Below are positions 36,517-45,545 of a stretch of 64,000 nucleotides of DNA, piece by piece. The stretch is from Chitinophaga pinensis (GTDB lineage Bacteria; Bacteroidota; Bacteroidia; Chitinophagales; Chitinophagaceae), in assembly GCF_007896845.1 (NCBI RefSeq), contig NZ_VOHS01000011.1:62001-126000 (forward strand). The letters are read 5' to 3'. The notes under the pieces were generated by a model. The model was not told the origin of the DNA. It did not search any database and saw only the letters and a program-made list of their open reading frames with translations. Position numbers and translations under genes: made by a program. How positions within the stretch are numbered: position 1 is the first letter of the stretch; each line of letters starts with the position of its first letter.

Positions 36517-36551
36517 TCCCAAATTCCCTCGCGGGGTTTGGGATTTTTTTT
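36517..36551 (+). terminator. Rho-independent terminator between yajC and coaE
   Basis: TCCCAAA at 36517-36523 pairs with TTTGGGA at 36537-36543, with an inner CCC/GGG, then eight T. It ends 13 bases before the coaE ATG, so coaE needs readthrough or a promoter inside this structure. Confidence 0.88.
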
Positions 36552-36564
36552 GGAATTTGGTGCT

Positions 36565-37170
36565 ATGTTAAAAATCGGTATTACAGGCGGAATAGGCTCA
36601 GGAAAAAGTACAGTTGCAAAGATCTTTGCCCTGCTGGGCGTTCCTGTTTACTATGCAGATGATGCTGCAAAAACTATTATGCAGACAGATGCACTGTTGA
36701 TTGAACAGGTGAAAGAACATTTCGGACAACAGATCTATAACGCCGATAATGTACTGGACAGAGCTGCCCTCGGCAAAATCGTATTTAACGATAAAGATAA
36801 ACTGGAACTGCTCAACACTCTTGTCCACCCCGCTACCATCCGTCACAGCGACGAATGGGCCAACCGTCAGACCGCCCCTTACGTCTTAAAAGAAGCTGCC
36901 CTCCTCTTTGAATCAGGATCTTTTCAATTTCTTGATAAATGTATAGGCGTATCCGCCCCCCAGCCTCTGCGTATACACCGTGTCATGAAACGGGATAATA
37001 TCGGCCGCGCTGATGTGCTGGCCCGGATGTATAAACAGATCGATGATAATATTAAAATGAAACTGTGCGACTATGTCATTAAAAATGACGAACAGGAAAT
37101 GGTCATCCCACAGGTATTGGCCTTGCATGAGAAGTTGCTACAGTTAGCAAAAGGGGATCAGGAATTGTAA
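36565..37170 (+). CDS. coaE: Dephospho-CoA kinase
   Basis: A 201-residue enzyme that phosphorylates dephospho-CoA, the last step of CoA synthesis. The P-loop GITGGIGSGKST is at residues 5-16, and YYADDAAKTIM (about 31-41) and the lid region RVMKRDNIGRADVLARM (about 138-154) are also typical. The ATG at 36565 is chosen because the P-loop follows at the usual distance; the open frame upstream overlaps yajC and its terminator. CoaD, acting one step earlier, is encoded at 14468-14938. Confidence 0.96.
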   Translation: MLKIGITGGIGSGKSTVAKIFALLGVPVYYADDAAKTIMQTDALLIEQVKEHFGQQIYNADNVLDRAALGKIVFNDKDKLELLNTLVHPATIRHSDEWANRQTAPYVLKEAALLFESGSFQFLDKCIGVSAPQPLRIHRVMKRDNIGRADVLARMYKQIDDNIKMKLCDYVIKNDEQEMVIPQVLALHEKLLQLAKGDQEL

Positions 37171-37176
37171 TGCTGC

Positions 37177-37290
37177 GGAGCGTTATGAGGAGGTTGGAGT
37201 GCAAAAAGCATTGCGAGGAGGTTAAAGTGTGAGAACGTCGTGAGGAGGCTAGAACTTAGAAGAGCATTGTGGAGAAGTTTGAGTAAAGAG
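37177..37290. repeat. Degenerate tandem repeats of about 28 bases with GAGGAGG cores
   Basis: Four imperfect units follow the coaE stop, each with a purine-rich core: GAGGAGG in three (37187, 37215 and 37242 or so) and GGAGAAG in the fourth. GCATTG or a similar short block precedes most cores. The 292 bases 37171-37462 hold no gene, terminator or exact promoter besides this. Confidence 0.5.
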
Positions 37291-37462
37291 AATAGAAACT
37301 GAATAAAGAAAATAATTGGAGAGAGCGTTTGAATCATGCATATGCAATACTTTTGAGTCAGACGTTTTATGTTTGAACCAGATTTTTAGAAGAAAAATCT
37401 GAATACGATTAATACAGATCAGCAGTAAATAATAACCCGATTTATTATAACCATTCGATTAC

Positions 37463-40342
37463 ATGGGTAAAACCATTACACAAGGCAGTAACAATAAGAA
37501 TAAAGTAACTCCCGTGCTCTTGCTCGAGTTACAATCCAATCACCCCGAACCGGTGAAGATCAGTGCAGGAATGTTAAAAGAAGATGCGGCCGGACGTACC
37601 TGTCAACGTGTGCCCCTGAGTGACAAAAAATCATTATCCATCTTCAATACACTGCCAGCAGGCGTACAACACCTGCTGCAACCCTGTACGCAGGAAGCCA
37701 TGGTCTACAAAGAACTGCAGCTGAAAGAGAAGTTCCGCGATAATCCCGTGAAAGAACTTACCCAACAGCAGTTTATAAAGGAAGGCCTGCAGCAATACCT
37801 TTATCATACATTACAGCAATTAAGGCCTCTGACGCCCGTATTGCCATGGTATACTATGATCACGGACGATAGTATGCTGATGAAACATACACGTCCGGTG
37901 ACAGTCAGCAACTTCACCCCGATCCTCTCCTTCGAACTGAAACGTACGACGACCGGTGCTTTACGCATGGTCGCTATCGTAACCATCAACGGACAAGTAA
38001 CACCACTTTCCGGTTTTGAACATTACGGATTCCTGCTGCGTAGAGAAGGTGAGTTGTTTATTCTCGCTCCCGCTGCTGCCGCCACATTGGAACAGTTTCC
38101 GGCTGGTGTAAAGGAAATTCCCGCTGCGGAAGAAGCGATGTTTCTGCAAGATGTACTGCCTGTATTAAGCGAACAATACACCGTAGACAAAAGCATCCTG
38201 TTACAAAAAGAAGTGATCGATACACCACCTGCCTGCAATATCTGGCTGAGTGAACTGAATAAAGCATTTCTTGTACTGACACCACAATGGCAATATGGCA
38301 ACTTCTCTATTGAAGACAGCAGCGAACCTGTTGTACTCAGGACCGAAGGAGATGTTCAATATGAGATACGGCGACACATGGACGCCGAAAAAGAGATAAT
38401 CGCCTTTATCCGTGGTTTGCACGCACGTTTTGCACAACAGCGTAACGGTTATTTCTATCTGCCCTTTGCAGATGCCGAGAAAAGCCAGTGGCTGGTAAAA
38501 TGTTATCGCAAACTGACAGATAAAAACATTGGTGTATACGGAATGGATCAGCTGAAACATTTCCGTTATAATACCCATATTCCTGTGATGGATGTGCGCT
38601 GGCACAGCGATGACAAGGATACTTTCGATCTTGAAATAGATATACATTACGGCGATATTCCTGTAGCTCTCACCGATATACAAAAAGCGTTACAACACCG
38701 GCAACCGCACCTGTTGCTGAAAGACGGTACCATCGGTGTCATTCCTGATGAATGGCTGCATAAACATGACCTGCTCTGGAAACTCGGACAGGTCAATAAA
38801 GACAGGCTGAAACTATCACGGCTGCATTTTACTGTAGCACAGGAAATGTTGGAAGCAAGGGAAACTCCTGTACAGGAAAATACACTGGAAAAACTCCGTC
38901 GCTTACAGGCACAGACCTCCGGACAATTCCCGGTTCCCACAGCAATACAGGCCAGTCTCCGTAATTACCAGCAAGCAGGATTTGAGTGGATGTGTCTTCT
39001 TGATGCCATGCGCTGGGGTGGATGCCTCGCAGATGATATGGGTCTTGGTAAGACCCTGCAAACGATCACCTTTCTGCAACACCTCACAGAAAAGTATCCG
39101 GGGGAGACGCATCTGGTCATATGTCCGACATCACTGATCTATAACTGGCAGGCCGAATTGCAGAAATTTGCACCCGGTCTGCGCTACACAGTGTACCACG
39201 GAGGTAACAGACAATATGACGCAGCCTCCTGGAAACAGCAACAACTCATCATTACCAGTTATGGTACGGTGCGCAGTGATGCTGCTATTTTCAATAATCA
39301 TATATTCGGTTATGTCGTGCTGGATGAAAGTCAGGTGATCAAGAATCCGTCTTCGCAGACCACCAAAGCCCTGCAGGTATTGCAATGCCGCAACAGACTT
39401 ATATTGAGCGGTACACCTATCCAGAATAATACCATGGATCTTTATGCGCAAATGAACTTTGCGAACCCCGGACTGTTAGGTAATCAGGCATTCTTTAAGT
39501 CAGAATTTGCCATGCCAATTGACAAATATGCCGACGCAGAAAAGGCCGGCCGGCTGCGCAGATTAATATATCCTTTCCTGCTGCGACGTACCAAAGAACA
39601 AATTGCACAGGATTTGCCGGATAAGACCGAGATCATTATGTGGTGCGAGATGGGTGAAGAACAGCGTAAGTCATACAATCGCATACGCGATATGTACAAG
39701 GAAAAGCTGTTAAAACAGATCAACGAATCCGGAATGGCCGCCAATACCATCTATGTATTGGAAGGTCTGACCAGACTCCGTCAGATTTGTAACGCACCTC
39801 AACTGGTAGAACAGGAATCGCATGTGACCAGTTCTGTCAAACTGGATGAGCTGATGCGCGAAATCAGTGAGAACACCGGGGCACATAAAGTGCTGGTCTT
39901 TTCACAGTTCACCGGCATGTTACAACTGATCGCAAAATCCATGGAAAGTGAAGGGCTCCCCTTCCTCTATCTGGATGGTAGTACCAAAGCCGAAAAAAGA
40001 CAACAACTGGTACAGCAATTCCAGACAGATGAGCAAGTGAGAGTATTCCTGATCAGTCTGAAAGCAGGAGGTGTCGGACTGACATTAACAGCGGCGGATT
40101 ATGTTTACCTCGTAGATCCATGGTGGAATCCGGCGGCAGAACAACAGGCGATAGACCGTACACACCGTATTGGTCAGCAGAACAAAGTTTTTGCCTACAA
40201 AATGATCTGTAAAGACAGTGTGGAAGAAAAGATACTGGCATTACAGGAAAGGAAAAAAATGATTGCTGATGACCTGATTAGTGAAGACACGGGCTTCGTG
40301 AAAAAGCTGACTGAAGACGATGTAGCTTTCCTGTTCAGTTAA
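37463..40342 (+). CDS. SNF2-family DEAD/DEAH helicase
   Basis: A 959-residue ATPase of the SNF2/RapA-like superfamily 2. Motif I GLGKT lies in DDMGLGKTLQTITF (about 522-535), motif II is DESQ (about 621-624) and motif III is LILSGTPIQNN. The C-terminal helicase half carries motif V (GVGLTLTAADYVYLVDPWW) and motif VI (QQAIDRTHRIGQ). The first 470 residues are not recognised and could bind nucleic acid or a partner. No restriction or methylase gene is adjacent, so a defence role is not supported; a role in transcription or repair is more likely. Confidence 0.93.
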   Translation: MGKTITQGSNNKNKVTPVLLLELQSNHPEPVKISAGMLKEDAAGRTCQRVPLSDKKSLSIFNTLPAGVQHLLQPCTQEAMVYKELQLKEKFRDNPVKELTQQQFIKEGLQQYLYHTLQQLRPLTPVLPWYTMITDDSMLMKHTRPVTVSNFTPILSFELKRTTTGALRMVAIVTINGQVTPLSGFEHYGFLLRREGELFILAPAAAATLEQFPAGVKEIPAAEEAMFLQDVLPVLSEQYTVDKSILLQKEVIDTPPACNIWLSELNKAFLVLTPQWQYGNFSIEDSSEPVVLRTEGDVQYEIRRHMDAEKEIIAFIRGLHARFAQQRNGYFYLPFADAEKSQWLVKCYRKLTDKNIGVYGMDQLKHFRYNTHIPVMDVRWHSDDKDTFDLEIDIHYGDIPVALTDIQKALQHRQPHLLLKDGTIGVIPDEWLHKHDLLWKLGQVNKDRLKLSRLHFTVAQEMLEARETPVQENTLEKLRRLQAQTSGQFPVPTAIQASLRNYQQAGFEWMCLLDAMRWGGCLADDMGLGKTLQTITFLQHLTEKYPGETHLVICPTSLIYNWQAELQKFAPGLRYTVYHGGNRQYDAASWKQQQLIITSYGTVRSDAAIFNNHIFGYVVLDESQVIKNPSSQTTKALQVLQCRNRLILSGTPIQNNTMDLYAQMNFANPGLLGNQAFFKSEFAMPIDKYADAEKAGRLRRLIYPFLLRRTKEQIAQDLPDKTEIIMWCEMGEEQRKSYNRIRDMYKEKLLKQINESGMAANTIYVLEGLTRLRQICNAPQLVEQESHVTSSVKLDELMREISENTGAHKVLVFSQFTGMLQLIAKSMESEGLPFLYLDGSTKAEKRQQLVQQFQTDEQVRVFLISLKAGGVGLTLTAADYVYLVDPWWNPAAEQQAIDRTHRIGQQNKVFAYKMICKDSVEEKILALQERKKMIADDLISEDTGFVKKLTEDDVAFLFS

Positions 40343-40440
40343 CGGACTGTTCAACCACAGACATCGCCTGTTCAACCAGAGAGGGTTCATTTCCGGCGAA
40401 CAGGTTTGCCCTTACAGACTAATTTTTGAATATTTGCGTC

Positions 40441-41553
40441 ATGTTAAATATCTACAAACTACCTATTATCACATTGATCGTAAGTCTGCTGGCTATTCCC
40501 TCGTCAGCGGTGTTTGCCCAGACCCAAAGAATGCCTGAAGGATTTGATATCCATAAGGGAGTGAACGTCAGCCATTGGCTATCACAGTCCGGTGGCCGTC
40601 ATGGTGTAGCTCAGAACGATTATTTTACAGAAAAGGACGTAGCTCTGATAGCCTCTAAAGGGTTTGACCATATCCGCATTCCTGTGGAAGAAGCGGAATT
40701 ATGGGACTATAAAGAAGAAAAATACAAGGATGCATTCGTCCTTCTGCACAAAGCAATAGGATGGTGCAAACAATACCATATACGGGCGATTGTGGACATG
40801 CACATCCTGCGTAGCCATCATTTTGATGGTAAAAAGAACCGTCTCTGGGAAGAATCTGCTTCTCAGGAACGTTTCCTCCAATGTTGGAGAGAACTGAGTG
40901 GAGAACTAAAGAAATATCCGACTGATCTGGTAGCTTATGAATTACTGAATGAACCTGTGGCAGATAGCGCCTCCCAATGGAATGACCTGCTCGCACGTGG
41001 TGTTGGGCTGATCAGGGAACTGGAACCTAAACGGGTGATTGTAGTAGGCAGTAACCGCTATCAGTCATACGCTACATTTCCTTTGCTGAAAATACCGGCC
41101 AATGACAAAAGGATCATCCTGAGCTTCCATTATTACAATCCATTCTTCTTCACGCATTACAAGGCCAGCTGGACTGCTCATAAGGATTTCAGCGGACCGG
41201 TACATTATCCGGGTGCGACGATCTCAAAGAAAGAGATGGCGCAGCAACCGGCTACTATTCGTAATATACTGGCAGGAGCAACTGAAGAATATAACGCCGA
41301 CGTGATCGAGCAACAGATCATGACTGCCGTAAAAGTCGCACAGAAGCTGAAATTGCCTCTGTATTGCGGGGAATTTGGTTGTCTGAACAGTGTATATCGT
41401 AAAGACAGATTACACTGGTATAAGGATATAAAGAAAGCGCTGGATAAGAATAATATATCATGGAGCGTATGGGATTATAAGGGCAGCTTTGGTATCATAG
41501 ACGAGAATGGTGAAGAGGATGATAAGCTGATCAAATTGCTGACAAAAGATTAA
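40441..41553 (+). CDS. Secreted GH5-family glycoside hydrolase
   Basis: A 370-residue (beta/alpha)8 glycosidase with a signal peptide (about 1-26, ending VFAQ). The acid/base Glu171 lies in YELLNEPVAD and the nucleophile Glu311 in YCGEFGCLN, the normal GH5 pair; the substrate-binding HIRIPVE is at about 79-85. Members act on beta-1,4 or beta-1,3 glucans and mannans; which one cannot be read here. The start ATG at 40441 follows TATTTG closely. A long terminator lies 41 bases after the stop. No SusC/SusD pair is nearby. Confidence 0.9.
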   Translation: MLNIYKLPIITLIVSLLAIPSSAVFAQTQRMPEGFDIHKGVNVSHWLSQSGGRHGVAQNDYFTEKDVALIASKGFDHIRIPVEEAELWDYKEEKYKDAFVLLHKAIGWCKQYHIRAIVDMHILRSHHFDGKKNRLWEESASQERFLQCWRELSGELKKYPTDLVAYELLNEPVADSASQWNDLLARGVGLIRELEPKRVIVVGSNRYQSYATFPLLKIPANDKRIILSFHYYNPFFFTHYKASWTAHKDFSGPVHYPGATISKKEMAQQPATIRNILAGATEEYNADVIEQQIMTAVKVAQKLKLPLYCGEFGCLNSVYRKDRLHWYKDIKKALDKNNISWSVWDYKGSFGIIDENGEEDDKLIKLLTKD

Positions 41554-41594
41554 GATCCGGTCAAACGATATTAATACTAACCCAAAACCCGGTT

Positions 41595-41643
41595 CCGGGA
41601 TTATCAGTAAGCTTAGGGCTTGCAGATAATCCCGGTTCTTTTT
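41595..41643 (+). terminator. Rho-independent terminator of the GH5 gene
   Basis: Eleven-base arms CCGGGATTATC / GATAATCCCGG (41595-41605 and 41625-41635), with an inner AAGC / GCTT helix, then TTCTTTTT. Confidence 0.85.
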
Positions 41644-41898
41644 AAAGCTACGACTCACTAAAATTACTACTCAGAAGTACCCAATTGCACCTTATAGCAC
41701 TTTCTTTATACATCTCCGGCTATTCGCACTCTCTCCGTCCCTGCCATCTCTCTAAAAGCCATTTTTAGCCCAATTTTCCGATCAGAATATTTCCCGGATC
41801 AACTATCCATTTATTGGCAAATACTTCAGATTTTGAGCGAAAAACCTACTTTCTGGTCATTTTAGGGTATTCTGCGGGGTGATTTACGGTCCTATACA
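41644..41898. other. Non-coding stretch before the tandem repeat
   Basis: About 255 AT-rich bases in which no gene, promoter of exact consensus or repeat was found. Confidence 0.4.
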
Positions 41899-42153
41899 AT
41901 TAACTCTTCTTAAGGGTCTTCTCCCTATCATCAACAAAGGAATTAACATACTGATATGCAGCAAATTATCTCCGCATCCTCTTCAGGAGCATCATGCCTG
42001 ATCTATTGTCGGACGGACTAATTCCTGTATTAACTAATCCTCTTCCCCACCATCAACAAGGGAATTAACATGCTGATATGCAATAAATTGTCTCCGCATC
42101 TTTCTCTCAGGAGCATTTTGCCTGATCTATTATCAGACTAACCAATTCCCGAT
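41899..42153. repeat. Tandem pair of diverged 125-130-base units
   Basis: Unit 1 (41899-42028) and unit 2 (42029-about 42153) share long blocks: ATCAACAA, GGAATTAACAT, CTGATATGCA, TCTCCGCATC, CAGGAGCAT and TGCCTGATCTATT. In unit 1 AGGAATTA (41938-41945) can pair with TAATTCCT (42019-42026). In unit 2 GGGAATT (42060-42066) pairs with AATTCCC (42144-42150), so an A-T pair has become G-C. The units lie between convergent genes. Confidence 0.65.
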
Positions 42154-42159
42154 TCGTCC

Positions 42160-42192
42160 AAAAGAAAAAGCCCTTCGGTTAAACCGAAGGGC
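42160..42192 (-). terminator. Rho-independent terminator of secDF
   Basis: Arms AGCCCTTCGG / CCGAAGGGCT (about 42169-42178 and 42184-42193) with a 5-base loop, followed on the minus strand by TTTTTCTTTT. Confidence 0.9.
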
Positions 42193-42221
42193 TCTTCATA
42201 TCAAACATTTTAGTTGAACAC

Positions 42222-45200
42222 TTACTTACTAGCCGGAGCAGCAGCTTCTTTTACAGGAAGTGCTTCGCTTTCGTTAGCCAGCTGGTTGTTCTTATCGAAG
42301 TCAACCAGAATTGGTGCAGCTACGAAGATAGATGAATAAGTACCGGTGATCACACCGATCAGCATCGCGAATGCGAAACCGCGGGTTACTTCACCACCGA
42401 AGATGAACAGGATCAGGATGGTCAGGAACACAGTCAGGGAAGTCATTACAGTACGGCTCAATGTATCATTGATCGCTTTGTTAATGATCTGGTCTCTGCT
42501 TGCACCCTTCATAGAACCTGTACGGAAGTATTCGCGGATACGGTCGAACACGATCACGGTATCATTCATTGAGAAACCGATCACGGTCAGGATAGCCGCA
42601 ATGAAGTGCTGGTCAACTTCCAGTGCGAACGGAACGATATCGCGGCAGTAAGAGAATACAGCCAGTGTTACCATCACGTCATGCAACAGGGAGAAGATAG
42701 TACCGATAGAGTATTGCCATTTGCTGAAACGCAGCAGGATATACAGGAAGATTACGATCAGGGATAATACAGTTGCTTTAACCGCACCTGCACGTAAGTC
42801 ATCAGAGATGGTCGGAGACACTGTCTGAGATGCTACGATGAACCTTGGAGAAGAGAATGCTTCTAAAGTCAGGCCCGGTTCGTAGAATTTCTTCAGACCG
42901 TCGAACATTTTCTGTGTTACTTCTTTATCTACTGCTTCGCTTTGTTCTTCAATTTTATAGTTGGTAGTGATGCTCAGCTGGTTACTGTTACCGATTGTTT
43001 TCACATAAGGTTCAGTACCGAATTCATGTTCGAGTGCATCACGTACATCGTCTGCTTTCATTGGTTGTTCGAAACGGATGGTGTAGTTACGACCACCGTC
43101 GAAGTCAACACCGTGACGGAAACCGTGGAAGAAGGAAGATGCACCTAAAGCGATCATTACGAATGATACGATGTAAGCGTATTTTCTTTTACCTACGAAG
43201 TCGAAAGCAGCGTGTTTGAATATTTTACGGGAAACCGGTGTAAAGTATTCGAAGTGTCTTTTCTTGTTAGTCCACCAGTCAGTAACGATACGGGAGATCA
43301 TGATACCACAGAACAGAGACAGCAGCAAGCCGAGGATCTGAGTGGTAGCGAAGCCCAATACCGGACCAAGACCGAAGTAGAACAGGATGATTGCTGTGAG
43401 CAGGGAGGTGATGTGACCATCCAGTACAGGAGCGTAAGAGCGTTTGTAACCGTCTTCTACTGCCTGCTGGTAAGTCTTACCGCGGCTCAGTTCATCTTTA
43501 ATACGTTCGAATATGATTACGTTCGTATCCACAGCCATACCGATGGTGAGTACCAGACCCGCGATACCAGGCATAGTCAGCGTAGCGCCGAGGGAAGCGA
43601 GGATACCGAAGGTGAACAGCAGGTTCAGGATCAGGGCGATGTTAGCTACCCAACCAGCTGTATTATAGTATACCAGCATCAGTACGAAGATCACAACGAA
43701 GGAGATCAGGAAGGATTTCGCACCAGCAGCGATGGATTCAGCACCCAGGGTTGGTCCGACGATCTGTTCCTGAACGATTTTAGCAGGAGCCGGCATTTTA
43801 CCTGATTTCAGGATGTTTGCCAGGTCATTTGCTTCTTCCAGTGTAAAGCTACCGGAGATAGAAGAACGGCCACCTGCGATCTCACCCTGAATGGATGGAG
43901 CAGAGTAAACGATATTATCCAGTACAACGGCAACGTAGTTCAGGGAAGCGATGTTAGAAGGATCAGTAGGAGCCAGTTCGCCGGTCAGTTTTTTCCATTC
44001 TTTTGCACCAACCTGATCCATCGTCATGGAAATTTCAGGGCGACCGCTCTGATCATAATCCTGTTTAGCGTCGATCACTCTTTCGCCACTTACACGTGGA
44101 GTAGGATTGATCGGGTTTACTCTGATAGCGTAAACAGGCAGTGGAGCACGCTTATTTTCTTTGTCTTCAGCACCGTATACGAACACCAGATCTTTAGGCA
44201 GTACATTTCTTACTGAAGGGATCTCGGTATAACGTCTGAAGGTTGCAGTATCAGAAGGCAGGATGTGGCCGATGATCGGACCAAAAGCAACACCTTGTCT
44301 TGGATCATATCTTGGGAAGAAGATGCTGAAGAAAGGCTCAGCTTTCGCCAGTTCAGCTCTGCGTTCAGCGTCTGATTTCAGGGAATCAGGTTTGCCGGAT
44401 TTAGCACTGTCCTTACCATCCAGAATAGATGCAAGGCTACCTGTAGAAGAAGTATCAGTACCAGTTTTTGCTACGGCTGCTGAATCTTTTTTAGTAGTGT
44501 CAGCTGCTGCTTTTGGAGCAACACCTACAGCTGCTTTGATAGCTTCGTTCATTGGCTGAATTACACCAGCGATGAACTGCTCATCATTTTTATATACCTC
44601 ACGGAATTCCAGATTTGCGCTGGCCTGCAGGTATTTTCTTACACGCTCAGGATTGTCAACACCGGCCAGCTCTACAGAGATGATACCTTTGTTTTCATCC
44701 AGGCTGATGTTTGGAGAAGCCACACCGAATTTATCGATACGTTTCTGCAATACGAGGTAAGTATTTTTGATAGCTGCACCTGCCTCACGACGGATCACAT
44801 CTAATACTTTTGCATTACTTGTATTGAAGTCGATATCTTTCTGATAAGCATTGGCAAAAATGGTAGAAAGACGGCCCTGCGGCTGTACTTCTTCATATGC
44901 CTGCCCGAACAATGTCACAAAATCTGACTGACTGGTTTTCTTACGCTGTACAGCAAGTTCCAGGGCTTTGTTGAAAGCCGCGTCACGGGATTGACCGCTT
45001 AATGCACGGATCACATCCTCCACACTCACGTCAAGAACGACGTTCATACCACCCTGAAGGTCAAGCCCCAGGTTCAGCTCTTTTTCTTTGGCTTTGTCAT
45101 AGGTTACGTACCAAGGAAAACCCGCCATTTCTTTGTTGCTGGTGCTATCCAGGATCCTTTGTCTTCTCTCTTTCACCAGATCTGCCAGTGAATCCGAATA

Positions 45201-45389
45201 AACAGCCTGCAGCTCTTTATTTCCAGGATACTGCTGCTCAGCAGATGGAAGTGATTTTGTAATGTCACTCTGGGCTTGCGCAGCAACTTTTTTCTCGTAA
45301 TTACGTACCAGGAACGTAAACGACAAATAATACACAGAGATAAGGATCAATGCACCGGCAAAAAATCTAACCAGTCCTTTAAGTTGCAT
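42222..45389 (-). CDS. secDF: Protein translocase subunit SecDF (fused)
   Basis: A 1,055-residue fusion of SecD and SecF, which use the proton gradient to pull exported proteins through SecYEG. The SecD half has an N-terminal membrane segment, the LNLGLDLQGGMNVVLDV motif (about 105-121), a large periplasmic domain with a Pro/Ala/Lys-rich insertion (about 295-345), and six-helix transmembrane part including GMAVDTNVIIFERIKDEL (about 640). The SecF half has GVDFDGGRNYTIRFEQP and SMNDTVIVFDRIREYF (about 960). Two TAnnTTTG elements lie upstream. Confidence 0.96.
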   Translation of the reverse strand: MQLKGLVRFFAGALILISVYYLSFTFLVRNYEKKVAAQAQSDITKSLPSAEQQYPGNKELQAVYSDSLADLVKERRQRILDSTSNKEMAGFPWYVTYDKAKEKELNLGLDLQGGMNVVLDVSVEDVIRALSGQSRDAAFNKALELAVQRKKTSQSDFVTLFGQAYEEVQPQGRLSTIFANAYQKDIDFNTSNAKVLDVIRREAGAAIKNTYLVLQKRIDKFGVASPNISLDENKGIISVELAGVDNPERVRKYLQASANLEFREVYKNDEQFIAGVIQPMNEAIKAAVGVAPKAAADTTKKDSAAVAKTGTDTSSTGSLASILDGKDSAKSGKPDSLKSDAERRAELAKAEPFFSIFFPRYDPRQGVAFGPIIGHILPSDTATFRRYTEIPSVRNVLPKDLVFVYGAEDKENKRAPLPVYAIRVNPINPTPRVSGERVIDAKQDYDQSGRPEISMTMDQVGAKEWKKLTGELAPTDPSNIASLNYVAVVLDNIVYSAPSIQGEIAGGRSSISGSFTLEEANDLANILKSGKMPAPAKIVQEQIVGPTLGAESIAAGAKSFLISFVVIFVLMLVYYNTAGWVANIALILNLLFTFGILASLGATLTMPGIAGLVLTIGMAVDTNVIIFERIKDELSRGKTYQQAVEDGYKRSYAPVLDGHITSLLTAIILFYFGLGPVLGFATTQILGLLLSLFCGIMISRIVTDWWTNKKRHFEYFTPVSRKIFKHAAFDFVGKRKYAYIVSFVMIALGASSFFHGFRHGVDFDGGRNYTIRFEQPMKADDVRDALEHEFGTEPYVKTIGNSNQLSITTNYKIEEQSEAVDKEVTQKMFDGLKKFYEPGLTLEAFSSPRFIVASQTVSPTISDDLRAGAVKATVLSLIVIFLYILLRFSKWQYSIGTIFSLLHDVMVTLAVFSYCRDIVPFALEVDQHFIAAILTVIGFSMNDTVIVFDRIREYFRTGSMKGASRDQIINKAINDTLSRTVMTSLTVFLTILILFIFGGEVTRGFAFAMLIGVITGTYSSIFVAAPILVDFDKNNQLANESEALPVKEAAAPASK

Positions 45390-45424
45390 ATTGTTTCGGG
45401 TTTATAAAAATTTTTTAAGAGTTG

Positions 45425-45468
45425 CAAAGATAGAATTTAAATTGATATATTAAAGCCGATCAAAGGTA
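45425..45468 (-). promoter_or_regulatory. Two tandem -7 elements upstream of secDF
   Basis: TATCTTTG (45432-45425) and TACCTTTG (45468-45461) on the minus strand, both exact to TAnnTTTG. The nearer has CTTTA at 45455-45451 in the -33 position. Predicted leaders are about 30 and 65 bases. Confidence 0.5.
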
Positions 45469-45545
45469 GAAAAGGAAAAAGGTGGAAATAATTGATATTC
45501 AGTTAATAAACCCTTACTTTTTCTCTAAAAAACTATTCTTTAACT

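Noticed and set aside
36424..36564. Longer CoaE start at 36424
   Set aside because: It would overlap yajC and read through the terminator; the P-loop position requires the ATG at 36565.
41899..42153. Pair of genes or a duplicated small protein
   Set aside because: No frame is conserved between the two units; indels of eight bases break any shared frame.
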